Below, piece by piece: positions 17,804-26,074 of a stretch of 50,796 bases of DNA; the stretch's first letter is position 1, and each line of letters begins with the position of its first letter. The stretch lies in the NCBI GenBank assembly GCA_021300455.1, contig JAJTDP010000005.1, positions 1 through 50,796 on the forward strand, read 5' to 3'. Under the pieces are notes generated by a model. It saw only the letters and a program-made list of their open reading frames with translations, was not told the DNA's origin and searched no databases. This stretch comes from Sediminibacterium sp. GTDB taxonomy: Bacteria; Bacteroidota; Bacteroidia; Chitinophagales; Chitinophagaceae. A program made the position numbers and the translations under genes.

Positions 17804-18319
17804 TTAAGAAACCTTATTTACTGCTTGTGTTTGGGTGGGTTTCTTTAAAATAAGACTATCAGCAGGATAATTGGCTTTCAATGTATCCATAATATTTTGA
17901 CACCATTTAGTCAATATTTCTTTTTCTGCTTCTGTTAATTTTGCTTCTGAATGAATAATCGTATAAGAAGGTAACGGCATTTCACCTTCTTTGATTTGTT
18001 CAATCACTTCTTCTAATTTATGATTTTGCTTGGCTAATCTATAACTTGCAAATTCATTAAAATTAAAATGGCGCTTACCATCGTTGACATGATCTGCTAA
18101 CCAAAAGCTAATTGGCTGAATGGCTGCATAAAATGGGTATTTTGTATTGTTGGTATGACAGTCTGCACAAGCTTTATCAACAATAACCTTTACGCTATCA
18201 GGCATTGGATATAAAGTAGTGATATCTTTAGTGATATCTGCTGAATTGTTTTTCGCAGGGCGAATAAATTGAATGGCTACTAAAATTACAAGTAGTCCAA
18301 TGAGTATTTTCTTTATCAT
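17804..18319 (-). CDS. Exported haem-binding-domain protein (cytochrome-like CxxCH)
   Basis: 171-aa protein with an N-terminal membrane anchor or signal (about residues 4-19) and the covalent-haem motif CADCH (Cys51, Cys54, His55), followed by 'NNTKYPFYAAIQPISFWLADHV' which is characteristic of the haem-binding domain family found in Bacteroidota. A methionine-containing segment 'EGEMPLPSYTIIH' could supply the distal ligand, as in c-type cytochromes. It would sit in the periplasm facing side of the inner membrane. Electron carrier or sensor role unknown. Between gpmI (142-bp gap) and engB (2-bp gap). Confidence 0.82.
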   Translation of the reverse strand: MIKKILIGLLVILVAIQFIRPAKNNSADITKDITTLYPMPDSVKVIVDKACADCHTNNTKYPFYAAIQPISFWLADHVNDGKRHFNFNEFASYRLAKQNHKLEEVIEQIKEGEMPLPSYTIIHSEAKLTEAEKEILTKWCQNIMDTLKANYPADSLILKKPTQTQAVNKVS

Positions 18320-18391
18320 AATATTTTTTTTAAGTTGGTTATAAATTGATACGAAGTCTTTGACTATTTTTTCTTTACTAAGATTAACAAT

Positions 18392-18429
18392 ATAGCGATT
18401 CTTGTATTATTATTCTATGACTTCGCTAT
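18392..18429. other. Inverted repeat between gpmI and the haem-binding gene
   Basis: ATAGCGA (18392-18398) and TCGCTAT (18423-18429) are perfect complements separated by 24 bases, and the flanks extend the symmetry imperfectly (TTAACAAT versus ATTGATTAA). It lies just after the gpmI stop on the minus strand. No clear U-run follows, so I call it a hairpin or operator and not a proven terminator. Confidence 0.35.
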
Positions 18430-18460
18430 TGATTAAAGATAATATTAATTAACAATTCTC

Positions 18461-19978
18461 TTAGATTAATACATCACCTGTCATTTCCGCGGGTATCTCT
18501 AAGCCCATTACCTTTAAGATGGTAGGAGCTAGATCGCCTAATTTACCAGGTTTTATGCTGCCTTTCCAGTCTTTATCTATAATAAAGAAGGGTACTAAAT
18601 TAAGTGAATGAGCTGTGTTCGGGCTTCCGTCCTCATTAATCATATAATCGGCATTACCATGGTCTGCTGTTAAAAAGATAGTATAACCATTTTCCAATCC
18701 GGCGTTTACAATTTTTTCAACGCAGGCATCTACCGTTTCAACCGCTTTCATTACTGCAGTAAATACACCTGTATGACCCACCATATCGGCATTGGCAAAA
18801 TTCAAACAAACAAAATCGGGGTTACCTGCTTTAATTTCTGGCAATAATTTTTCGGTTAATTCAACAGCACTCATTTCAGGTTGTAAATCATAGGTTGCTA
18901 CTTTAGGAGAAGGCGCCATAATTCTTGTTTCACCTTCAAAGGGTAACTCTCTTCCACCACTGAAGAAAAAAGTAACATGCGGATATTTTTCAGTCTCTGC
19001 AATTCTAATTTGTTTTTTATGGTGTTTCGCTAAAACCTCTCCCAAGGTATTTTCTAAATTATCATTTTCAAATATGATATTTACTTTTTGAAAGGTTTCG
19101 TCATATTTAGTAATGGTAGTATAATGTAAATCCAATTTCTTCATGCCAAAGTCTGGAAAATCTTTTTGGCTAAGCACTTCCGTAATTTCTCTACAACGAT
19201 CGGTTCTGAAATTAAAACAAAGCACAGCATCACCCTCTTTAATAGTAGCAATAGCAGCTCCGTTTTCTGTTAAAACGGTTGGCTTTATAAATTCATCAGT
19301 AATATTATTAGCATAGTTTGATTTAAGGACATCTATAGCAGTGCTGGCTGTTGGCCCTTCTGCTTTTACTAGTGCGTCATAAGCTAGTTGAACTCTTTCC
19401 CATCTTTTATCTCTATCCATGGCGTAGTATCTTCCACTTACAGTCGCTATTTTTCCAGCTGAATTTTTTAAATGATTTTCAAGATCTTCTATATAACATA
19501 ATCCACTTTTAGGATCGGTATCTCTTCCGTCGGTAAAGGCATGAATATACACAGTACTTAAACCCTTGGTTTTACATAAATCACAAATGGCTTTTAAATG
19601 ACTGGTATGAGAATGCACGCCACCATCACTTACTAAACCTAATAAGTGTAAAGGTTTATTATTTAGTTTGGCATAATCAATGCTTGCTAATAAAGTAGGG
19701 TTACTCGCTAATTCACCTGTTTTAATGGCTACATTAATTCTTTGTAATTCTTGGTATACTATACGCCCAGCGCCTAAATTTAAATGGCCTACTTCGCTAT
19801 TGCCCATTTGACCCTCCGGAAGGCCCACCGCTTCGCCGCAAGTAACCAGTGTAGTATTAGGATAATGCTTATATAAACTTGTTACAAAGGGAACTTTTGC
19901 TTGTTGAATAGCATCGGATGCAGGTACCAGCCCAAGACCCCAACCATCCATGATAACCAACATTACTTTTTTTGACAT
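18461..19978 (-). CDS. gpmI: 2,3-bisphosphoglycerate-independent phosphoglycerate mutase
   Basis: Manganese-dependent glycolytic enzyme interconverting 3- and 2-phosphoglycerate. Alkaline-phosphatase-fold metal ligands are visible: Asp11 in 'IMDGWG', the catalytic Ser61 in 'MGNSEVGHLNLGAGR', 'HAFTDGRDTDP', 'CLNFANADMVGHTG' and 'LTADHGNADYM'. The 505-aa length and start are standard. Divergent from the YciH-like gene with a 105-bp shared upstream region. Confidence 0.96.
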   Translation of the reverse strand: MSKKVMLVIMDGWGLGLVPASDAIQQAKVPFVTSLYKHYPNTTLVTCGEAVGLPEGQMGNSEVGHLNLGAGRIVYQELQRINVAIKTGELASNPTLLASIDYAKLNNKPLHLLGLVSDGGVHSHTSHLKAICDLCKTKGLSTVYIHAFTDGRDTDPKSGLCYIEDLENHLKNSAGKIATVSGRYYAMDRDKRWERVQLAYDALVKAEGPTASTAIDVLKSNYANNITDEFIKPTVLTENGAAIATIKEGDAVLCFNFRTDRCREITEVLSQKDFPDFGMKKLDLHYTTITKYDETFQKVNIIFENDNLENTLGEVLAKHHKKQIRIAETEKYPHVTFFFSGGRELPFEGETRIMAPSPKVATYDLQPEMSAVELTEKLLPEIKAGNPDFVCLNFANADMVGHTGVFTAVMKAVETVDACVEKIVNAGLENGYTIFLTADHGNADYMINEDGSPNTAHSLNLVPFFIIDKDWKGSIKPGKLGDLAPTILKVMGLEIPAEMTGDVLI

Positions 19979-20000
19979 AATCCTTCCTTTATTTTAACCT

Positions 20001-20031
20001 TAACTTTGTTTTTATTAATTTGTACTACAAA
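20001..20031 (+). promoter_or_regulatory. Possible promoter box and operator-like palindrome upstream of the YciH-like gene
   Basis: TAACTTTG (20001-20008) is a full -7 match on the plus strand and predicts a leader of about 70 nt. Just downstream, TTTGTA-C-TACAAA (20019-20031) is a perfect odd palindrome of 6 bp arms, placed between the divergent gpmI and YciH-like genes. Both are short in AT-rich DNA and could be chance. Confidence 0.35.
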
Positions 20032-20083
20032 GTTTCAAAATACTAGGCAGACTACAAACTTTATACTGTTATAATACCTAAAA

Positions 20084-20437
20084 ATGAGCAAAAAAGGCAA
20101 ATCAAATACAACTAGTCAAAATAGTTCCCCTTTAGTGTATAGCACTAATCCCGATTATATGCTTCCCAAGGAAGAAGTTCCCACTATTACACTAGCGCCA
20201 GCAGAACAAGCATTAAGAATTATTTTAGAGACCAAACACAGAGCTGGAAAAACAGTGACCATTGTGTATGGTTTTGAAGGTTCCTTAGAGGCCATGAATG
20301 AATTAGGCAAGGCTTTAAAAAACCATTGTGGCACAGGGGGCTCGGTGAAAGATGGAGAAATTATTATTCAAGGCGATCACCGCCAAAAAATATTCCAATA
20401 CTTAAAACAGAAAGGATACGCAAAGGCGAAGCTCTAG
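20084..20437 (+). CDS. SUI1/eIF1-like translation factor (YciH family)
   Basis: 117-aa protein with a Lys/Ser/Asn-rich tail of about 35 residues and a SUI1 domain ('HRAGKTVTIVYGFEG', 'LGKALKNHCGTGGSVKDGE', 'IIIQGDHRQKIFQYLKQKG'). The 'CGTGGSVKDGEI' core is the family signature. YciH-type proteins affect start-codon fidelity at the small ribosomal subunit; the exact role in Bacteroidota is not known. Its stop codon overlaps the stop of convergent dnaX through a shared CTAG. Confidence 0.88.
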   Translation: MSKKGKSNTTSQNSSPLVYSTNPDYMLPKEEVPTITLAPAEQALRIILETKHRAGKTVTIVYGFEGSLEAMNELGKALKNHCGTGGSVKDGEIIIQGDHRQKIFQYLKQKGYAKAKL

Positions 20438-22287
20438 TAATAAATTTCTAGATTTAATCTTGTTTTTAATTCCTGCACCAAAGGGTACATTGCTGCAATG
20501 CGTTCGTATTTTTGTTTGCTATTCAAACTTAAATGTAAAGGCACGTCTTCTTTTTCACTAGCGGCTACTAGTATACTAAATTGAATGGCACGATTATGGA
20601 AATGTTCCCATACTCTTTCAAGTACATTCATACGTTCTTGCTCCACAAATTTTTGTGCCGTTAAAGCTGGAACAGTAATAGTGAAATGAGTTTCATTTTC
20701 GATATCTAGTTGCGCTAATTTAAAAGTACTAGCTGCAGAATGTTTTAAAGCGGTTTCTAAAGTAAGGGTAAAATCATCCCAACATTTTTTTAAATCTTCT
20801 ATCGTAAGTGGAATAGAATCGATTACTTCTTCAATCTTGTATTTTTCTCCGTATTTATTTTGAAGTACAGCGAGTAAATTTTTGTTGCTGCCTTTTTCAG
20901 TAGGAGTCGTATTTGTTGGAACGCTATTTTCTTTTGTAGATAATTGTGCTGCTGCTGTTATAGGATCAGCTGTTGCTTTTATAGGTTCAGATGCTGCCTT
21001 TATGGGTTCCGCTGCTTGACTAGTTTTGGTAACAGCTGCTTTTGAAACTACTGGCTGCTGTTCTATAATTAATTTGGCCTCCTTAGTGACTACTGAATTA
21101 CTTAAAGGAATAATTTTCTTTAATCGAATAGGGTAATGACTATCCACTAATTTTTTTTTTACAACTTGGCTGTCTTCCATGCTTAGTTCAATAGCTTGTT
21201 GTAAAAAATTGAGTTTGATAATGGCCATTTCTACATGCAGTCTTTTATTGCGGGCCATTTTAAATTGTATCTCAGCTTCATTTAATAAGTTTAGGGCACT
21301 TACTAAATAAGGGGTGCTTATTTCTTTGGCAACACTTATATATTGTTCTCTCCATCCTTCAATCGATTCTAATAATTTAGCACTGGCAGGGTCCTTACAT
21401 ACTAATAAGTTTCTAATAAAGCTAGCAAGTCCGTATAAAACCATATCGCCCTCAAATCCTTTTTGATTAATTTCATCATACAATAACATGGCTTGAGTGA
21501 GGTCCTGTTTAGTAAGATGGTCTAGTAATTTAAAAAAGTAAGCCTCGTCTAAAATATTTAAATGCTCAAGTGTATTTTCATAAGTTAAAGCCCCATTAGA
21601 AAAACTTACAATTTTATCTAAAATACTAAGTGCATCACGCATACAACCCTCACTTTTTTGTGCAATCAATTGCAATGCATTTTTTTCGGCCTTGATATTT
21701 TCTTTGCCAATAATTTCTTCTAAATGGGTAACGGTATCATTGGAAGTAATACGTCTAAAATCAAAGATTTGACAACGACTTAAAATAGTTGAAAGAATTT
21801 TATGCTTTTCAGTAGTGGCTAAAATAAATATAGCATAGGGTGGTGGCTCTTCTAAAGTTTTTAGAAAGGCATTGAAGGCACTGGTACTTAACATGTGTAC
21901 CTCATCTACTATATATACTTTGTATTTACCAGCCTGAGGTGCAAAACGCACTTGTTCCACTAAGGTTCTAATATCATCCACTGAATTATTGCTTGCTGCA
22001 TCTAATTCATGAATATTTAAACTAGCGCCTTTTTCAAAAGAAACACAAGACTCGCAAGTATTGCAGGCTTCTCCTTCCTTGGTAATACTGGTACAGTTAA
22101 TGGTTTTGGCTAAAATACGCGCGCAAGTAGTTTTACCCACTCCTCTTGGTCCACAAAACAAAAAGGCATGCGCCAAATGATTGTTTAAAATGGCATTTTT
22201 TAAAGTAGTAGTAATAGGCGCTTGTCCCACCACTGTATTAAAGTTTTGGGGCCTATATTTTCTTGCTGAAACGACGAAATTATCCAT
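20434..22287 (-). CDS. dnaX: DNA polymerase III subunit gamma/tau
   Basis: Clamp-loader ATPase that organises the replisome. Counting from the chosen start: 'VSARKYRPQNFNTVVGQ' at the N-terminus, Walker A GPRGVGKT (46-53), zinc ligands Cys65, Cys75, Cys78 and Cys81, 'VDEVHML' Walker B and the sensor 'LSRCQIFDF'. After the gamma part comes a low-complexity Ala/Thr/Pro/Lys/Glu linker (about residues 425-480) and a tau-like C-terminal domain. The frame is open 14 codons further upstream to an ATG at 22329, but the -7 box at 22317-22324 lies inside that extension and the family starts with 'MxxFvvSARKYRP', so 22287 is preferred (617 aa). Confidence 0.93.
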   Translation of the reverse strand: MDNFVVSARKYRPQNFNTVVGQAPITTTLKNAILNNHLAHAFLFCGPRGVGKTTCARILAKTINCTSITKEGEACNTCESCVSFEKGASLNIHELDAASNNSVDDIRTLVEQVRFAPQAGKYKVYIVDEVHMLSTSAFNAFLKTLEEPPPYAIFILATTEKHKILSTILSRCQIFDFRRITSNDTVTHLEEIIGKENIKAEKNALQLIAQKSEGCMRDALSILDKIVSFSNGALTYENTLEHLNILDEAYFFKLLDHLTKQDLTQAMLLYDEINQKGFEGDMVLYGLASFIRNLLVCKDPASAKLLESIEGWREQYISVAKEISTPYLVSALNLLNEAEIQFKMARNKRLHVEMAIIKLNFLQQAIELSMEDSQVVKKKLVDSHYPIRLKKIIPLSNSVVTKEAKLIIEQQPVVSKAAVTKTSQAAEPIKAASEPIKATADPITAAAQLSTKENSVPTNTTPTEKGSNKNLLAVLQNKYGEKYKIEEVIDSIPLTIEDLKKCWDDFTLTLETALKHSAASTFKLAQLDIENETHFTITVPALTAQKFVEQERMNVLERVWEHFHNRAIQFSILVAASEKEDVPLHLSLNSKQKYERIAAMYPLVQELKTRLNLEIYY

Positions 22288-22316
22288 AGTTGACGCGCAA
22301 TATACACATTCAAAAT

Positions 22317-22324
22317 CAAAAGTA
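22317..22324 (-). promoter_or_regulatory. -7 box for dnaX (TACTTTTG on the minus strand)
   Basis: Full TAnnTTTG match on the minus strand. Predicted start near 22312 leaves about 25 nt before the 22287 start codon and excludes the longer reading frame start at 22329. Confidence 0.45.
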
Positions 22325-22388
22325 TTCACTGGGGAATTAAATCTTATCCCCTAATTGTTAAAGCCCCTTTTAGGTCCTTATTGCACGC

Positions 22389-23582
22389 TTATTTTGTGCT
22401 GTAATCCATGGGTGGATGTCTTTCAAAAGGGTGGACGCTAGGGTTAAATATATGTCTGAAAGTGACCATTTCTCTGCTGGGACTTGCGTCTAAGCTTTTA
22501 TAAATATTCACCATTTTGGGATTCCAGTCTGCAGCCCAGCCCATTTCATAGCCGCTATATAGTTTTATTTTATGAAGCATGATATAGCAACAATTAATTA
22601 AATAACTATCTATGCCCAAGGCCTGGTATTTAGGCACCACTCCAAAAGCTAAACCAGTTAATTTATCATTAGAACCTCTAAATTTCATCCAAAGCAAATG
22701 TAGTTTTTGTAGAAGTCCCAACTTGCCATTGAAATATTTAAAGTATTGATTCACATCTGGAATATTAATAAACATAGCAATGGGTTCTTCTTTATAATAG
22801 GCAAACCAAATGACCCTTTCATCCATCACCGCTTTCAAAGTTTTAAATAGTTTTAATATTTGTTCTAGGGTAATGGCTTTTTCTTCACCATGCTGTGCCC
22901 AAGCACTATTATATATATGCACAAAATCCTTGGCAAATTTTTCTAAATTATTTTTATCTAAGTGTTGTGCTGAATAATCGGGCTTGGCTTTAAATTTATT
23001 ATAACGCTCCTCAAAACGGGGTGGAAGGGGCTCGCGTAAATCTTTTTGATAATAATATTGGGTATAATAATTCTTAAAACCATAATTCGTTATCAGTGCT
23101 TCGTAATAGCTTGGGTTGAATGACATACCATACATGGGCTCGGTTTCAAATCCTTTCACCATGAGTCCCCACCATTTATCTCTATCTCCAAAATTTATAG
23201 GACCATCCATGGCTTGCATGCCGTTTTCACTTAGCCATGCTTGAGCAGTTGAAAAAAGTAAATTAGCCGTAGCTTGTTCATTAATGCAATCAAAAAATCC
23301 TACACAGCCCACAGGAAATTCAGTGCCTTTATTTTTATAGCTCTCATAATAAAAAGCAGCAATGCGTCCAATACAAATACCTTTTTCGTTTTGCGCTATC
23401 CATCTTTTAGCGTCTCCTTGTTTAAATAATTTATTATGGCTTCGATCAAATACTTGATTCACTTCATTGTCTAAGGGCCTTATATAATTTGGGTTGCTTT
23501 TATTCAAAGAAGCGTTCACTTCTAGAAATTCTTTTTCTAATAGGGGAGTATTCACTTCAAGAATGCGTATTGCCATATTCAT
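22389..23582 (-). CDS. GNAT-like acyltransferase family protein, function unknown
   Basis: 397-aa cytoplasmic protein. No single catalytic motif is decisive, but 'KRWIAQNEKGICIGRIAAFY' and the C-terminal 'GLAFGVVPKYQALGIDSYLI' resemble strand-turn elements of GNAT acetyltransferases, and proteins of this length and pattern ('DGPINFGDRDKWWGLMVKGF', 'PMYGMSFNPSYYEALITNYG') are annotated as GNAT-like in Bacteroidota. Two start codons are possible (23582 or 23576, one codon apart). Third gene of a dnaB-rsmE-this operon with a 9-bp gap; the acyl acceptor is unknown. Confidence 0.65.
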   Translation of the reverse strand: MNMAIRILEVNTPLLEKEFLEVNASLNKSNPNYIRPLDNEVNQVFDRSHNKLFKQGDAKRWIAQNEKGICIGRIAAFYYESYKNKGTEFPVGCVGFFDCINEQATANLLFSTAQAWLSENGMQAMDGPINFGDRDKWWGLMVKGFETEPMYGMSFNPSYYEALITNYGFKNYYTQYYYQKDLREPLPPRFEERYNKFKAKPDYSAQHLDKNNLEKFAKDFVHIYNSAWAQHGEEKAITLEQILKLFKTLKAVMDERVIWFAYYKEEPIAMFINIPDVNQYFKYFNGKLGLLQKLHLLWMKFRGSNDKLTGLAFGVVPKYQALGIDSYLINCCYIMLHKIKLYSGYEMGWAADWNPKMVNIYKSLDASPSREMVTFRHIFNPSVHPFERHPPMDYSTK

Positions 23583-23591
23583 TGATTGAAA

Positions 23592-24292
23592 TTAGAATTT
23601 TTTTAAGACACTTAAAGCAAATAAAGCAGCCGTTTCGGTTCTAAGACGCGTAGGTCCTAAATGAATGGCCTGGTAATTATTTGCAAGGGCTAATTCAATT
23701 TCTGCAGCAGAAAAATCGCCTTCAGGGCCAATTAATAATAGACAGTCTGTAGCAGCTTCTATTTTTTTAATATCTAATTTATCACCTACTTCACAGTGTG
23801 CAATTAATTTCTGTGTTTGTTTTTGATTTTGAATTGCCTCTTTAAATTTAACGGGCGTTGCTAATAAAGGAAGCCAAACCTGTTGACTTTGTATCATGGC
23901 CGACTGCAAAATATTTTGAAACCTATCCAATTTAAATTTTTCAAATATAGTATGTTCACAAAGCAAGGGCATGATTTCGTATACGCCCATTTCCGTTGCT
24001 TTTCTAATAACCATTCTAACCTGGTAAGGTTTTTAAGAAGGCCAATACCTAAAGTAATTTTTTGAGATGACGCTGCAATAAATTTTTCTGATTGTATTTG
24101 TACTAGAGTATTTTTTTTATGCTCAGTTAGAATAGTAGCTTCAAATAAATAGCCCAAGCCATTGGTAATATCTACTCTTTGATTTTCTTGCATTCTCAGC
24201 ACTTGAACGCAGTGCTTACTACTTATTTCATTTAAGGTAAAACTAGTTTGCCCCGACAAAATACTAGGCTCGTAAAAATAAGGTATCGACAT
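23592..24292 (-). pseudogene. rsmE: rsmE with a one-base frameshift in a homopolymer
   Basis: 16S rRNA (uracil-1498-N3)-methyltransferase of the SPOUT superfamily, split into two frames. The N-terminal part (24292 to about 24004) carries the PUA-like domain and reads to 'LGIGLLKNLTRLEWLLEK'; the C-terminal SPOUT part resumes in another frame as 'ATEMGVYEIMPLLCEHTIF' and ends with the knot motif 'LLIGPEGDFSAAEIELA' and 'LGPTRLRTETAALFAL'. The family reads 'EKATEMGV' across the join, which needs five A residues where four are present (plus-strand TTTT at 24000-24003). One missing base in a homopolymer is the classic signature of a sequencing error, phase variation or a fresh mutation. Everything else in the gene is intact, 13 bp after dnaB. 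Confidence 0.88.
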
Positions 24293-24305
24293 AGGTTCGA
24301 CTTAT

Positions 24306-25874
24306 TTAAAACGGTTGGTCGTCATTAATGCCTTCGTCAAATTCTCCTTCATTCATTTTGCTTCCTTGAATAAAGAACTTGCCGCCATCTGGTGCACCAC
24401 CACTATTTAAGCTGGCTTGTAAAGGTTTATAGTTGCTAGCAAGACCTGGAATACCTGCATCACCTTCCCATTCTTCAAATCTTTGAATATCTAAATTGGC
24501 TCTTAGTTTCACTAAATCTAATCGACCATTTCTATGCTTGGCAATTCTAATATGTGTTTCGCCTTGTGTACTTTCTCCCATTTCATTACTCATTACTTCG
24601 TAATATTCTGGACGGTAAATAAACATAACCATATCGGCATCTTGCTCAATGGCACCCGATTCACGTAAATCACTCAATTGCGGCATCTTGCTTTCTTTTC
24701 TAGTTTCTACTGCACGACTTAATTGAGAAAGTGCAATGATAGGAATATTCAATTCCTTCGCTAAGGCTTTTAAACTTCTTGAGATATTACTAATTTCTTG
24801 TTCACGATTCGAATTTCTATCACCAGAGCCACTCATTAATTGTAAGTAGTCAATAATGATCATTTTAACTTGGTGTTTGTTCACTAGTCTTCTTGCCTTG
24901 GCTCTAAATTCAAAAATATTTAATGCCGCTGTGTCATCAATATAAATAGGTGCTTGCTCTAATTTTTTTATACCCTTGCTATGTAATTGTTGGTATTCGT
25001 ACTCTTCTAATTTACCTCTTGAAATTTTTTCCATTTTAATTTCACTCTCCGCACTTAAAATACGTTGTACTAATTGGCTTGCACTCATCTCTAAACTAAA
25101 AAATCCAACGGCCTGGGGCTTGGTAGGATGAAGTGCTGCATTACGCGCTAGGTTTAATGCAAAAGCAGTTTTACCCACTGAAGGACGGGCAGCTAAAATA
25201 ATTAAATCGGTGGGTTGCCATCCGTAAGTGATTCTATCAAGAGAAGTAAAGCCACTAGGCACACCTGATATCTCGTCTTTCTTTATTCTTAATTGATCGA
25301 TACGTGTAACGGCATGTGCTAAAGCATCTCCAATATCTACGAAGTTTTTTTTCAAATAGTTATTGGTGATATTAAACATTTTAGTTTCACTATCATCTAG
25401 TAAATCAAAAACATCGGTACTATCTTCATAAGCGTTCGCAATGACCTCGCCACTAATTCTTATTAATTCTCTTTGAATAAATTTTTGTAAAACAATTCTA
25501 CCATGCGCTTCAATGTTCGCAGTAGACACCACCACATTGGTTAATTTAGAAACATAGTAAGCGCCACCAATAATATCTAACTGCTCGCGCATTTTTAATT
25601 CTTCCACCATGGTGAGCATGTCAATAGGCATGTTCTTTTGTTGCAAGCCCTGCATAGCGCTAAAAATAAGTTGATGCGCTTCTACATAAAAACATTCTGG
25701 CTTTAATATTTCGCTAATGGTATCGAATGCACTTTTGTCTAAAAGTATCGCACCCAACACTGCTTCTTCTAATTCTCTTGCTTGTGGTGGAATCTTTCCA
25801 TACATCATAGAACTAATATCTATATTGCTATTTTTCTTCTTTGCTCTGTTTGTATTTATACTAGGGATAGACAT
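24306..25874 (-). CDS. dnaB: Replicative DNA helicase DnaB
   Basis: Hexameric helicase that unwinds DNA ahead of the fork. The N-terminal primase-interacting domain starts at 'PPQARELEEAVLGAILLD'; a linker helix leads to the RecA-like ATPase with Walker A 'ARPSVGKTAFALNLA' (about residue 230), Walker B 'MIIIDYLQLM', and 'SQLSRAVETRKESKMPQLSDLRESG' followed by 'QDADMVMFIYR'. The 522-aa length is normal; the C-terminal 45 residues are a low-complexity acidic/Gly tail. No intein or insertion. First gene of a dnaB-rsmE-GNAT operon, divergent from pheT. Confidence 0.95.
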   Translation of the reverse strand: MSIPSINTNRAKKKNSNIDISSMMYGKIPPQARELEEAVLGAILLDKSAFDTISEILKPECFYVEAHQLIFSAMQGLQQKNMPIDMLTMVEELKMREQLDIIGGAYYVSKLTNVVVSTANIEAHGRIVLQKFIQRELIRISGEVIANAYEDSTDVFDLLDDSETKMFNITNNYLKKNFVDIGDALAHAVTRIDQLRIKKDEISGVPSGFTSLDRITYGWQPTDLIILAARPSVGKTAFALNLARNAALHPTKPQAVGFFSLEMSASQLVQRILSAESEIKMEKISRGKLEEYEYQQLHSKGIKKLEQAPIYIDDTAALNIFEFRAKARRLVNKHQVKMIIIDYLQLMSGSGDRNSNREQEISNISRSLKALAKELNIPIIALSQLSRAVETRKESKMPQLSDLRESGAIEQDADMVMFIYRPEYYEVMSNEMGESTQGETHIRIAKHRNGRLDLVKLRANLDIQRFEEWEGDAGIPGLASNYKPLQASLNSGGAPDGGKFFIQGSKMNEGEFDEGINDDQPF

Positions 25875-25948
25875 AGTGATTGACTAATTTTCTTACTGCG
25901 AAAATCAAACCAAATTAGGACTTCAAGAAATTTAGTTTTGCAATAGGG

Positions 25949-26012
25949 TTGTGCACAGGTCTTCGCCATCTGAAATCCACAAAAAAAGGGGGTTATTAAC
26001 GGGTTTTGCACC
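25949..26012 (+). other. Three weak DnaA-box-like 9-mers between dnaB and pheT
   Basis: TTGTGCACA (25949-25957), AAATCCACA (25973-25981) and TTTTGCACC (26004-26012) match TTATNCACA with one, two and two mismatches. All lie in the same orientation within 64 bp of the 200-bp dnaB-pheT intergenic region, next to the helicase gene. The matches are weak; otherwise the region is AT-rich with no gene. Confidence 0.22.
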
Positions 26013-26043
26013 TAGTTTTTAACTAAAAGCACTTAAAAATTAG

Positions 26044-26051
26044 TATTTTTG
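26044..26051 (+). promoter_or_regulatory. -7 box for pheT (TATTTTTG)
   Basis: Full match to TAnnTTTG 23 bp before the pheT ATG, predicting a leader of about 19 nt. Presumably drives pheT, the coiled-coil gene and zapA. No -33 at a normal distance. Confidence 0.42.
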
Positions 26052-26074
26052 AAGCTATACTATAAAATTGTTCT

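Noticed and set aside
22288..22329. Longer N-terminus for dnaX
   Set aside because: The extra 14 residues do not match the family and contain the predicted promoter box.
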